This document shows, piece after piece, positions 19,956 through 32,800 of a DNA stretch of 64,000 nt. The DNA comes from Solanum dulcamara (lineage: Eukaryota > Streptophyta > Magnoliopsida > Solanales > Solanaceae): assembly GCF_947179165.1 (NCBI RefSeq), contig NC_077240.1, forward strand, positions 69,501 to 133,500, read 5' to 3'. Below the pieces are notes generated by a model that saw only the letters and a list, made by a program, of their open reading frames with translations, was not told the origin of the DNA and searched no databases. A program made the translations under genes and the position numbers. The number at the start of each line of letters is the position of its first letter. Within the stretch, counting starts at the first letter, position 1.

Positions 19956-22900
19956 AAAGTTCATCCTCGGAGTGTCTACAGACCGTGTCTAGTAGAGTCT
20001 TGTTTATCGGTGTGTTGTGCACCACATCTATAAACATGAGGCTACAGGACATTTAGGACGTTGCCTTTCTTTCATATCTAAGATCGTGCGATAGAGTCCA
20101 GCCATAGGACATGAAATTCCTTTTTTCTATCTTTTGATTTCAGCTGAAGAACGACATCGATAGAAGAAAGCGATTAATGATATTGGAAGCTACACAATAT
20201 ACGGGTAAGTGATGATGCGAAAGAGGTATGGTGGATAAGGTAAGCATATTGAAATATGATTTAAATGTAAAGTTGAAAATTGAAAGAAAAAGTAGACAGG
20301 AAAGTGTAATAGGTGCAGTTCGAGTCGGACATAAGAGGTAAGTCCATCATTTTCATATTGTTGTTGATATTGGGCGCCCTGTGTGGCTGCAATATGATAT
20401 GAATATATATATGTTGAACCTGTGAGGCATTGTTGGTATTTTCTACGTACAGATTTTGGGATAGTAAGAAATACAGAGGAAACTCTGCCCAATTTTTTTC
20501 TTTTCAGGAAAAAAAAATAGAAAAAAAAGAGAAAGTGGGACATAAGTTCATAATATATTTTGAAGGTTGATACTCATGAGGTAAATTTATTGTGTTGTAG
20601 TAAAGAGTTAATAAATACCCCCATGTCATCATTAAGGGACATCATTCTTATTTGGGAAATTTTATTTCGGAAAAAGCCTATTTAGAATTGATTTGAATGA
20701 ACCAATATAACTTCCAATCGCATGTTTGCCTTAAAAGAAGCTTATGTTGAAGGAAAAAAAAACGTCTCATAATTAAGTTTTACTTCCATTGAGAAGTACA
20801 AGGCACTCAACAATTAGTTTGTGAATTAAATAATTCATTCAAAATTTAAGAATAAGCCTGGAGGTAAACCAGGTGCATCAAGCACTAAGAGGTCCGGTGG
20901 TGCTCGTTGGATTCTAGCTTCCTTTTGGTGGTGGTTAAAGAATGCCTTATGATAATATTTTATTATTGGAGATGGAACTGGTGAATGGAAAACATAAACT
21001 TATAGAATATTCAGGATCATGTATTTCATATGTTGTTCATGAAATGCTAGGATGATTCGAAAGGGGTTGTGATACTAAGGGATAATTTACAAAAAGGTTA
21101 AGTACGCTTACTCCACCGAGTATAATTGACCCTTAGTAAGAATCGTGAATAAGGTTAAAAAGTGTTACACTATGGGATTGAGTATGAACAGAATATAATG
21201 TTAGTATGATGAGAATCGTTATGAAAATAAGTAAAGTCTAGCGGAAAAGTGACTAAAGGATATGATTTTGAGTAAGATTAAAAGTTAGTATTGGGTACAC
21301 GACAAGGGTCAAAGCGTATAAGGCATAAAGGAGTATTGTGTATATGTGACTTCACCTCGAAAAATAGTGAGATCCTTAGATGATAGGAAATATAGATTTG
21401 CAAAAATAACGGATGTATTGTGAGTTTACTAGAGGAACATGTGATATCTATTGAGATAAAGATAGCGTTATAAGAAAGCTTGGAACACTGATCACTAGAA
21501 TATAAGTGCTACCGAATGGAGAATTTGAAACGATTATAAATACTAGCTAATTACTGATTAGAATGAATGGAATGTGGCTTTGAATGAATTGCTACATTAA
21601 TTATATCATTTGAGTACCATTTATCAGACGAGATTTTGTACTATATATCGGGAATTCTCATCACCCTTGTGATTGTGTTAAGGTTTCGTACATGGGTAAT
21701 CTAAGTTATTGATGATATAAAGAAAGACAGAGATAATGTATTGGAAAAGAATCGCATGAATTTGAAAATTTAAAATGGGGACATAGAGTAGAATATAAAT
21801 AGATAATGATATGGGTACACCCTAAAGGGGGGAAGTGAATGAGAAAAATATAAGTGTAAGATGAAATTAACTGACACTGCAACACGTTAAGGTGAACACC
21901 TAAACTTCATGTGAGACCCCATGCTGGAACAAGTTAGAAAAATTTGAAAGTCAGCAATAAATGGAAAAAAAACCAAGATGATATTTGAGACGGTGCTGAG
22001 AATTATTGGTAAAGATCTTGGATAGTGTGACATCAAAAGATGGATGCTTATAAAAAGGACGAATACAACATGAGAATAGTAACAAGTAGCTTGAAGATAT
22101 TATAAATGATAGCAAGGTTATACTGGATTAGAGGTTGAGATGTTGGCAACGTAATTATCGGCTAATAAGATTGGGATATACAAGTAGCAAAGGAGAGAAA
22201 TCTCTTATATGGTAGAATATGAGAAAACTTAATAGTAAGTAAAGGAAGGGATACAAGTATGACAAAATAGACAGCAAGTGAGTGTTAGTACAATAAGAAA
22301 TTTAGAGCAGAATAAGCCAAGAGAAGGAAAGACTATGATTAGAATTGAATACACGTTGTACAAATTCTACAAGATTGGTTATGCAGCCTATGAATATTGG
22401 TATGCTAAGTGTGATATCAAGTGATTACTTGATAAGCAGAATAAGAATTTAGTAACCACAATGCGATTGCAATATTCCGGATACATCAAAGAAAGGTATA
22501 AGATGGTTTGAGGCAAAACTATAGAGATATAATTAGTATTGGGGGCAAAAGCCATAGGTGAGTCCTGATATCAACTGAAAGAGGTAAGAGAAAATATAGG
22601 GACTGCATAAAGACTAACGTGGCGACGTTTAGGTATTTTCTGGGCTGATTTAAGCACCTACACATATTCGTATAAAGATTGCAATAGTATGTGTGGTAAG
22701 AGAAGTAAGAGAAAATTAGAGTAAAGGGGCAATAGAAAAGTTTGAGTCAAAAATAGAGAAATGACTCAAGATATTATGCCTAAAATATTGCCAGTTAGGG
22801 TAAAGGAAATTATGAAATGACTTAACCGAGACAATCAGAATAGGCGGGTTACTGGTTACTGGATGACGGTAAGGTTATAAGATGAAGGAACCTTAACACT

Positions 22901-23187
22901 AATTGATAACCAACCCAAAAGATCAAGATCAAGAGGTAAAAACAAATGATAGTTAAAGACCTTCAAGTGAAAGTCAGAAAGTTACACATGATGCCGAGGA
23001 TTCCAGAATACGGATTGTCATAGTAGGGTAAAGAAAGAATATTGGAGTACCAAAATATTACCCTGGTGAAATTTCGATTTACTAGTAGAACTTGGAGTGC
23101 GTTATAATGAACTAAAGCGAGTCGACAAACGGAGGAGGTCTATGAACGGCATAATTAACTAAGAGAACACTTGAGAAAATATTGGGA
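19956..23187 (+). pseudogene. Decayed gag-pol interior of the gypsy element
   Basis: About 3.2 kb with no plus-strand frame over 70 codons. Its size and position, between the primer site and the integrase, match gag-protease-RT-RNase H. Only the sequence just before 23190 is still readable as pol. Decay by substitutions and small indels is the simplest explanation. Confidence 0.6.
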
Positions 23188-23386
23188 AGCAATTAATATG
23201 AATTATTTTTACAGGCTTACCTAGCACTCCACGGAAGTATGATTCCATATGGGTGATTGTAGATAGGCTGACAAAATCAACCCACTTTCTTTCAGTTAGA
23301 ACTACATATTCAATAGAGGACTATGCGAGGTTATTTATCAAAGAGATAGTAAGACTTCATGGGATTCCCATATCTATTATCGATTA
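23188..23386 (+). pseudogene. Integrase core fragment, Ty3/gypsy
   Basis: Reads WEAINMNYF, then after a one-base frameshift TGLPSTPRKYDSIWVIVDRL, then TKSTHF and a stretch ending FIKEIVRLHGIPISII. This is the conserved start of the gypsy integrase catalytic core, including the Asp of IVDRLTKS. It would normally continue into a SDRG motif, but the reading is cut at about 23386 where LINE sequence begins. Confidence 0.88.
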
Positions 23387-25240
23387 TACACAAGATCAAG
23401 AAGCCAAATGTGGAAGTCAATGTAGTTATCAAACTTGACATGGCAAAAGCCTATGATAGGGTATCATGGTCCTATATTTGTCTAGTTCTAAGGAAAATAG
23501 GATTTGAAGAAGGTTTCATTGACATGGTACGGAGAATTATGGCTGATAATTGGTATTCCATCATTATTAATGGTTCAAGGCATGGCTTCTTTCATTCCAC
23601 AAAAGGCCTTAAACAAGGGGATCCATTATCACCAGCTTTGTTTATCATAGGTGCTGAAGTCCTATCCAGGCTCATGAACAATCTTCATCAACACCCCCAA
23701 TATCATGGTTTCCTGATGGCTAAAAAGGGCCCTCAGGTTAATCATCTCAGTTTTGCAAATGACATCATCATATTCTCATCAGGGAGATCTCATACCTTAA
23801 AGCTTATCATGGAGACACTACATACCTATGAGCATGTTTCAGGCCAATTGATTAACAGAGACAAGAGTAACTTCATGGTACCCCCAAATGCCTTCAACTC
23901 TACTATTAGAAGAATCAAGAAAGTTACAGGCTTCAAGCAAAAGAACAGCCCTATCACATATCTGGGGTGTCCTCTCTACATTGGTAGACAGAGGATTATC
24001 TATTATTCTGATCTTATAGCTAAAGTTGTGGCTAGGATAACTGGATGGCAGGCAAAGTTACTTAGTTATGGAGGAAGAGTTACTTTGATTAAGCATGTCA
24101 TCCAAGCACTTCCTATTCACTTGTTATCATCTAGTTCCCCTCCTGCAACCACTATCAAGCAAATTCAAAGCATCACAGCCAATTTCTTCTGGGGATGGAG
24201 GAATGAAAGGAGGAAATATCATTGGTCTTCTTGGAAGAATCTAAGTTATCCCTATGATGAGGGTGGTATTGGAGTCAGACTAATATCAGATGTTGCCAAG
24301 TCTTTCCAATACAAACAATGGTGGATATTCAGAACCAAAAATTCCTTATGGAGTGAGTTCCTCAAAGCTAAGTACTGTCAGAGGTCAAATCCTATAACCA
24401 AAAAATGGGATACAGGACAGTCTCTAATATGGAAGCAGCTCATGAAGAACAAGCACAATGTTGAGACTCATATCCAATGGCAGATACAGTCTGGTTCTTG
24501 CCTCTTCTGGTGGGACAATTAGTTGGGAGTTGGCCCCTTAGCTAATTTCAGGTCTTTCAGTAGTAGACTGAACAATACTAAGGTGTCTTCTTTCATGATC
24601 AATGGTTAATGGAATGCAGAACTGGTCACTCAAGTAGCACCTCCTCAATTTGTACCTAGTATCCTAGCAACTAATATCAACTATCAACCTCACACACTTG
24701 ATCAAGCTTTTTGGAAGCCTAATAGCAGTGGGGAATTTAGTTGTTCTTCTGCTTGGGAACTTATCAGGGACAAAAGGAGTAAGACAAGAATTAACTCTCA
24801 AACATGGCACAAACAAATTCTTTTTAAGTGTTCCTTCCTACTCTGGAGAGCACTTAGAGGGAAACTCCCTACTAATGAAAAACTTTTCAACTTTGGAGAA
24901 GCCCCAGTCCAGTGTTACTGCTGCCATAGAAATGGTTTAGATACCATTGACCATATATTTGTTTCTGGAAACTTTGCCAGGAAGGTTTGGAGTGTCTTTT
25001 CTGATTCTCTGGGTATTAATAAGGAATACACACCTCTTAGAAATCTGATGATGAGATGGTGGACCAATAATTACAGGAATGAGGTCCATAAACTTATCAT
25101 ACAAGCAACTCCAATCTTCATATGTTGGAACATATGGAAAAATAGGTGTGCCATCAAATATGGAGGGAAGCAGTCCAATATTACAAGAGTGATTTACTCA
25201 GTATTCAAAGATAACTTCTACTTGCTGAGCACAACATATG
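23387..25240 (+). pseudogene. LINE ORF2 fragment: reverse transcriptase and zf-RVT (copy 2)
   Basis: One frame throughout, from IKKPNVEVNVVIKLDMAKAY to about LLSTTYG, broken by TAG (24520-24522) and TAA (24607-24609). The GLKQGDPLSP block is present. The catalytic motif reads LSFANDIIIF, so the second active-site position of the usual FADD is Asp changed to Asn. The zf-RVT region (about 24700-25240) aligns residue for residue with copy 1. About 150 bp of ORF2 expected between here and 29375 are missing. Confidence 0.92.
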
Positions 25241-25825
25241 GACTCTAAAAGAATTAATTATTGTATGGAGTCGCCACCTAATTTATTAAGGAAAATAAGG
25301 AAAACCTATTTGATGCATGACCTGTATGATTCACGTTTCGATTTACGAAAAACCAGTTTAGATTCTAGGTAAGGGTTTACATTATTCCAAAGGGAAGGTG
25401 TTAGGCATCCTTTGAAATCCACAAAATGTGGTACCCGGCTAGACTTTAATTTATCAATGAGGGAGGGATAAAATTATTATTTGCAAGTATAACACATATA
25501 TATGTAAAAATATGTATTAAAATTATATAAAACATATGTATAAAAAAAATATGAATCAAGTAAATAATGTATGTTATTGTCAACTATATGTATAAAAATA
25601 TGAGAAAATAATATAAATGTATAGAGAAAAAAAAGAACTCTTTTACCATATGAAAAGAAAAACACTATTGAATATTATTTTTTGTAAGATATCTCTGAAT
25701 ACAAAAGCTTGACAAAATATTAGTAGATAATAATTAAAATAATTTTTAAATATATGTGTCTCTATATACACTATAAAAAATAGAATTCTATTATATGGTG
25801 GGCTCAGATGCGTAACTATAATAAG

Positions 25826-26286
25826 TGTTACATCCCTATTTTTTTGCAAATAAAGAGCAATATCATGGTGATTCGTAAAAAATCAATTTGATTGTTCAAA
25901 AATAGTTTAATTTAATGAGTCACCATAATTTTAGGATAATTAAAAAACCAATTAATTATTTTAAAATGCCTGCGAAACCAATGGATTTATTCCGAAGGGA
26001 AGGTATCAGCATCCTTCAAAAATCCACAACTGTGGATCCCAACTGAACTCATTTTTTAAATTGAGGAGATGAAAATATTGCACAAATATATAATGAAATA
26101 TACATAAGAGTAAATTAAAGCAATAATATAAGAAACGGGCTAATGTTTGCCTAACGTCAATAATATATACAATAATAAATTAAAAATATTATTCAAACTT
26201 AATTTGAATAGCTTCCTCGGAAAGCAGTTCTGAGTACCTGTAAAAGACTCGATAAAAGTGTTAGTAAGGGATAAATATAAATAATG

Positions 26287-26333
<47 letters not shown>

Positions 26334-29161
26334 TAATAATAACTAAAATTAAAAGCCGTCTTATAAACATGGAAGGCCTTGGAAATTGACGGTAATTTCT
26401 TCTCGATCAACTTTTCAAACTTGCCAAATATAATGTGTAGCATAATAAATTTAGCAAATACAAAAGAATGTCAAAACGTTCCTTAACGAATCCCACAAAA
26501 ACAATATATGGACAAAAGAAAACTAAACTAGCTAAACAAAAGCTAATCGAAACATTAAAAAGAATCTGATTTATTTATAAATTAGTCCACTAGTAACATA
26601 CAACAAAAGGCAAGACACAAAAAAAAAATTAAAAACAATTAGCAAATAACAAAGCAAGACTCCAATAATTGAAGTTGACACTGACATAAATGGAGCAAAT
26701 AACAATATAATTTAAAGTAAAAGAATTAAGGATGGAGCTAAATAGTGCTAAGATCAGTAATAGTACCCCAAAAGAAAAAGTAACACAAATAATGATATGC
26801 TAATTAAGATCGAGCAAAAGAAATATATAAACATACACCAATCAATCATAAATAGAGCAGAGGTAATGAAAGAAAAACAATAATAGTAGTAGAGCACTAA
26901 TCAACAAAAAATGAATATTTTAAACAAAGTTATTGGTAAGCATCATAAGGTAGCATTATTATATTATATGCCAAGTGAATAGCAAATGTTTCAAGAATAA
27001 CCAATGTAAAATACAAAAATAGAAAAATAAATAAAATAAAACCAAACCCAAAGTTAAACTTAAACTAAAATTTTCGTGTTTTTTTAAAATATAGCGGCCT
27101 CAAAAATCGACGGAGATATTTTTTATTGGCCAAAACTTGCAATGTTTGTTCAAATCAATTAAACTAGTAAACGGGTTGATACTTGAATGAATTTTCTAGG
27201 CACAAAACCAAATTAAAATTAGTAATTGAAAAAATGAAATAATAGAAAACATTAAAAGGATGCCTAAAATAAGCCAACAATTGGCATTGACAACAAAATA
27301 ATTTACTGTAAATCTTATACAAAATGCGTGAAACTAACAAAATAATAAATAAAATAGAACAACCAATAATTGAATCAAACATAAACTAAAAGTGATAGAA
27401 AATAGAAAGAAATGAACAACACAAATAAAATAACTAAACAAAACAGTCACATATTATTCAAAAGACAAAACATCATCCAATCAACTAAAACTCATAATCA
27501 TAAACCCATAGTCACAAAAACATCAAAATAAATTCGAACAAAGACCAAATTATCAAAATAGTTGTTGGAAATAATCGTGTCACTGAAAAATTATTCTTTC
27601 TAAAGAAAGACAACTCAGATCAAAAATAATTAATCAGTGAGAAAATAATAAAGAAAAGGGAAAGAAAGGGATATGGTACTGCCCAAAAAAAGGGTTGCAC
27701 ACAAAACTATCTAATTTAATATTTATACTAAAAAATAGATGAAGAATATTAGAATAATAATATTTGAAGGCTAAAAAATATAATATTCATAGTTATGGAC
27801 AAAATTATATAAAAAATTCTTAAGTATGGACAAAAATATATAAAAAGGAGAAAGAGTCACCGGAGTTCGACAGTATTGGTGTTGTTGTTTTGTTTCTGGT
27901 TTTGTTAATCATCAGAGATAGAGTTTGACGGAGACGGAGCTTCAATGATTGAGATCCGTAGATCTTGCATCTTGTTTGGTGGTTTGGAGGTTGGAACTAT
28001 GGTGAAGCTTGGCAGCATCACTGGTTCACCAGAAATGGCGTTGCGGGTTGCTGCTTCGCGTGAGATTGTTGTTGTTTGTTGGTTGTGCGAGCTCAAGCTC
28101 GCTGGAGTTGTTGTTTGTCGTTGGTTGTGGGCGTGGGAAACAGGTAGTGTGGCTATTGTTAGCCCACCGGAGTTTGTGAAGGAGGAGAAAAGAGAGGTAT
28201 GTTTGGTCAGAGCTTGGAGACCGAAGAAGGGTGGAAGTTTGTTGGGTTATTAATAAAAAATCAAGAAAAGTCAATTGTGTGGTAGGTGTAATTTTGATTT
28301 AATTTTACCTTTTTGTGGTGATGTCCGTAGATTGAGGGAATAATGTGAGAAATGGTTGGTGTTTTTTTTTTCTTTTTTAGTTGTAGGGTGTTGTTGTGAG
28401 TAGTATTAATATTAGCTGACAAATATTAGTGGGAGTATTGTAATGGTTTAAATATTAATAGAAAAATATTAGTGGGCTGCTGTACTGACTTGTATATTTG
28501 ATTTTGCTGTATATGTAATGTTGTGAGGTGGGATTGAAAGTTGGGGTGGAATGATTGTTGCCATGTGTTATTATATGGATGTAGTGGAGAATTGAGGTGG
28601 GAATTTGGGATTGGTTGTAGGAGTATATAAGGTGGGAATTTGGGATTGGTTGTAGGAGTATATAATTAGGAAATTAAAGTAGCATGGGCTGGTTAATGCA
28701 TATGTGTAGGAGTAGTATAGGGAGTATTTCTATATTTAAATGTAAAATAGGTTTGGGTATAGTATGTGCTGTAATTTTGAATATGTTGCCACATAAATGG
28801 CCATAGAATTTTAGCCAAGTAAAATTTAATTAGAAAACTCGACTAAAATTAAAGTTAAATGACTTAATATTAATTAATCATCAAGCTTGTTTATTTTAAC
28901 AAAATAAATTAATTAAACTAATTAAAAAATAATTAATTCTAAAAAAAAACCAAAGCTACTAATTTAAAAAATAATTAATTAAAATCTTTATGAGATCATT
29001 TTCGAATGTTCATAAAAGTTAATAATTACAATTATATAAAAAATGTACATATCGTTCAAAAAAAATTATAAAAATGGTAACAAATTATTTTAAAATTGTT
29101 TAAAATTGAAGAAACTTGATTATTAATTTAAATTGTAGAGGATCAAAATTGGGTGTCAACA
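25826..29161 (-). mobile_element. Inner minus-strand solo-LTR-like element (3.3 kb)
   Basis: On the minus strand it runs from TGTTGACACCCAATTTTGATCC (29161) to GGGATGTAACA (25826). ATAAG flanks the left end (25821-25825) and recurs three bases beyond the right end (29165-29169), a possible target duplication with a small insertion. Near its end it has the GGATGCTGATACCTTCCCTT block homologous to the other LTRs. It carries an (AAT)n microsatellite (26285-26340), a 35-bp tandem duplication with TATATAA (28596-28665) and a GC-richer patch (27860-28250) whose open frames look incidental. No gag-pol was seen. Confidence 0.7.
28596..28665 (-). repeat. Perfect 35-bp tandem duplication inside the inner LTR
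   Basis: The block from GGTGGGAATTTGGGATTGG to GTAGGAGTATATAA occurs twice head to tail without differences. On the LTR strand each copy begins with TTATATAC, a TATA-like sequence. Confidence 0.85.
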
Positions 29162-29374
29162 TAGATAAGAATCCTATTATTTACGAAACTAAGAACGTTT
29201 ATCCATGAATTATAAAAAAAAGGAAAAGATGAGAATAAATTAATGAAAATCCTAAGGATACTTATTAATAATAATTAAAAAAAATGTGTAAAAATAATAA
29301 TTTGTGTTTTTTAATGATCAAGAAATTTTAAGACGTTAATTTTGAACACAGAGAGCCAAAATTGGGTGTCAACA

Positions 29375-29834
29375 GGGAGGACTGCTAAGGAACACTCAAG
29401 GAGATCTTCTCTTTGCCTTTGCAGCCCCCTTTGGAGAAGGCACAAACAACCAATCTGAACTATTGGCAGCCATCTTTGGTTTGACTTGGTGTCTCCAATT
29501 AGGATATACTAAAGTGATCCTTGAAGTGGACTCTGAGCTAGTAATCAGATGGATAAAACACCTAGCTCAACCACCATGGACTGTCAGAACACAACTCCAA
29601 CAGCTGCAGGACATCAGTCATCAATTCCAGGTTTTCAAATGCAGCCACACTTACAGAGAAGCCAATTTTACAGCTGATGTTTTGTCCAAACATAGCCACA
29701 AATGCACTACACCACAGATATATCTCAATAAACAAGAGCTTCCCAAAGAGGCAAGAGCTTACTTTGAGCTTGACAAATTGGAAATGGCCAACTTCAGAAG
29801 AAGAAGGCTTAAGAGAATCAAGAAGCCACCATGA
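29375..29834 (+). pseudogene. LINE RNase H domain (copy 2, continuation)
   Basis: Resumes at GGLLRNTQGDLLFAFA, matching GGILRDHKGNILYAFA in copy 1, and continues through NNQSELLAAIFGL, VDSELVIRW and EANFTADVLSKHS to a TGA at 29832-29834. Three of the four RNase H acidic positions are visible; the first (NTDGS) was lost at the LTR junction. The C-terminal LKRIKKPP matches LKRIKQPP in copy 1. Confidence 0.9.
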
Positions 29835-29882
29835 CCTTTTCAGCCTCCTTGGTCCAACTTACTATTCAAATTACATATTGCT

Positions 29883-32800
29883 ATGCATAGCTATAATCAA
29901 TTTGAAGGTTCTATAGTTAGGACCATGGTAAAATGGAACACCTCCCTTGTGTTATGCTTTATTAAAATAACCAAACTTATTTTACAGGTTAGGATTAGAA
30001 TAGAACCTTTCTTCTTTTTCTTTCTCCTCTTTGGCCTTGTAGATATAAATACACAGGCACCATACCATCCAACTAGTGGAGGGCCATTCAGGTGTACATT
30101 GGAAATTTACCATAGCTGTTCCAAGGTTGGACTTGCCTTAGAGACTCAGCAGTCATACAACACCTGTACAAACAAGCATTTCAACAGCAACAACAAAGGC
30201 CAGGCACTCAGAATTCCTGCACATGCCACAACTGCAGCACCCAACAAAAGCACCATGCAACATCAAAAGGAATCCATATCGCACAAGATTACAGCAAATA
30301 TAGTAGGGGAAAATCCTAAGAAGTCTCAGCTCAAACGGATAATTGGAGACGTTAGTCGAGCGACCTTGAAAAAGTCAGCCGACTTAAGTCCTCAAATGGA
30401 GCACTTCACAACTTGGAGCTTCCAACTTGTCCAAATGGCCTCCAAACTTTGCAGGAATACAGAAAATACAATAGTTGCACAACCCAAGAAGTTTCATCTC
30501 CAAAGGATAATTGAAGACGTTAGTCGAGCGACCTTGAAAAAGTTAGCCGACTTAAGCCTCCGAATGGTGCACTTCACAACTTGGAGATTCTATCTTGTCC
30601 AAAAGAACTTCAAATGTTGCAGGAACACAGCAAATATAGTACTTGCAAAGACTAAGAAGTTTCACCTCAATCGGATAATTGGAGACGTTAGTCGAGCGAC
30701 CTTGACAAAATTAACCGATTTAAAGCTAACAAGCTCCAAAGAACTGTTTGAGGTCTTTTCTTTTCTTTGCTTTGTCTTTGTTTTTGTATGTAGGTGCAGG
30801 TACACTAAGGAGCTGATCATGGGGAATGGTCTCCTGAAGGTAATTTGCAACAACATACAACTGAACAATTCCACTATGAAGGCACCAAGAAGCTGGCTAC
30901 AGGTTTGCAGCAGCCTATACTTCCCCCACATTTGTTTGGTTCTTTGGCTACTTGTTTGTACAGGTCCACAGAGATACAAACACATGGAGACAAATGCTAG
31001 ACATGCAAGAGACTCACCAGTCCCCAACAACAATTCAAACATGCCAGATTCCACCCTTTATTACTTGCATCAGCCCAATTATATCCAAGATACTTGGAAT
31101 TCCTTGTATGGTTATTTCTTGGTGTGCAGGCACATAATACATCAGCAATGGAACCTTCCAAACTGCAAGGCACCATCACTTAAACATCTAAGCCAGAGCT
31201 GCATCCCCTACAGCAATATACAACAGCAAAGACTTGGTGCAAAAGGTTACAGATTTGGCTGTTTGTGTGTTTGCCTTTTTTGGTTTTGTGGGTGCAGGTA
31301 CTCTGAAAAGCTGATCCTGATAATAAGGAAGGGTCTCATCTTGGGAGTATTTTTTAACAACAAGCATCTTAACCCCCTCTACTATGGAAGTAACATGGAG
31401 ATGCCCAAGAACCTACAGCAGACTATGACCAAACTACAGCAGGGTCAGATGTGCAGGGTGTTTTGCAACCTGAGGACCTACACCAAGGCATCAAAACTTT
31501 GCAGGATTGCAGTATATACTATTTTGACAAGGCCCAAGAAGTTTCAGCTCAAACGGATAATTGGAGACGTTAGGTGAGCGACCTTGAAACAATCAGCTGT
31601 CTTAAGCCTAAAGAGAGAGAAATTTGCTATTTGGAACCTCTAACTTTGGAAAAAAGCCTTCAAATCTTGCAAGGCTAAAGAAAAGGATATATATGCAAAT
31701 CTCATGAAGTTTCAGATCAAACGGATAATTGGAGACGTTAGTCGAGCGACTTGGAAAAAGCTAACTGGCTCCAAAGCACTGTCTGAGGTCTTTTCTTTTT
31801 TACTAGATTGTGCAAGTCCTGTCTTGCTTGGGTTTGTTTGTTGTATTATTGCAGGTAGCTGTAGTGATAAATCAACATGCCCTAACAATAAATACTTAGA
31901 GAAAAGCACTCATACAACCACCAAATCAAACATATTCACTAAGAGGAATTCACAGGATCCCTTATGGTTATTCTATTTGGTTGGATGGTTGGATTCTATT
32001 GATGGGCTATGTGTGATCACAACTAAGGGTCCCCTCTTGGGAGTAGCTTGCAACAACATGCATCTTAACATCCTCTACTATGGAAGTAACATGGAGCTAC
32101 ACAAGCACCTGCAGCAGCCTGTGCACCCATCCCCCTTGTTTGTCTTCTTTCCACTTGTTTTTACAGGTTCAAGGTACCTCAGCAGAAGAGAAGCAACAGC
32201 AAGACATGCTAGTACTTCACCAATTTTTCAACATCTCACTCATGCCAACACCCCCCCTGCAACATCTAAGGTACAGCAGGGGAGGATGTGCAGGCTGAGT
32301 TGCAGCATGTGGAACTGCACCATGGCCTCCAAACTTTGTAGGATTGAATCAAATACTATATTGACAAGGCCCAAGAAGTTTCAGCTCAAACGGACAACTA
32401 GAGACGTTAGGCGAGCGACCTTGAAAAAATCAGCTGTCTTAAGCCTAAAGAGAGAGCATTTTGCAATTTGGAGATTCCAATTTGGGCAAAAAGCCTTCAA
32501 ATCTTGCAATAATAAAGAAAAGGATATATGTGCAAACCTCATGAAGTTTCATCTCAAACGGATAATTGGAGACGTTAGTCGAGCGACATGGAAAAAGATA
32601 GCAGGCTCCAAAGCACTCTTTGAGGTCCTTTCCTGTTTGCTAGCTTGTGAAATTCCTTTCTTGCTTGGGTTTGTTTGTTGTATTGTTGCAGGTTGCTGGA
32701 TTGATACATCAACATGCCTTAACAACAACTGCATAGAAGACAACACAGATACAACCACCAAATCAAACAGCTCCACTAAGAGGACTTCACATGACCCTTT

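Larger units (their letters stand above)
25241..29374 (-). mobile_element. Outer minus-strand LTR, truncated, containing a nested LTR
   Basis: Reads from 29374 downward. It starts TGTTGACACCCAATTTTGGC, like the solo LTR at 12755, and approaches its end at GGTGGCGACTCC (about 25265-25276). It stops about 30 bp later, where the relatives continue 75-100 bp, so its terminus was lost together with LINE sequence. The outer parts are 29162-29374 and 25241-25825; the rest is the inner LTR. Confidence 0.7.

Noticed and set aside
20190..20543. 117-codon minus-strand frame
   Set aside because: Lies in the decayed gypsy interior on the wrong strand; low-complexity N-terminus.
19956..23187. A non-autonomous LARD-type interior lacking pol
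   Set aside because: WEAINMNYF directly before the integrase shows that real pol sequence was present, and the length fits a decayed gag-pol.
27945..28253. 102-codon plus-strand frame and overlapping minus-strand frame
   Set aside because: Inside an LTR, without known domain; GC-richer composition explains the length.
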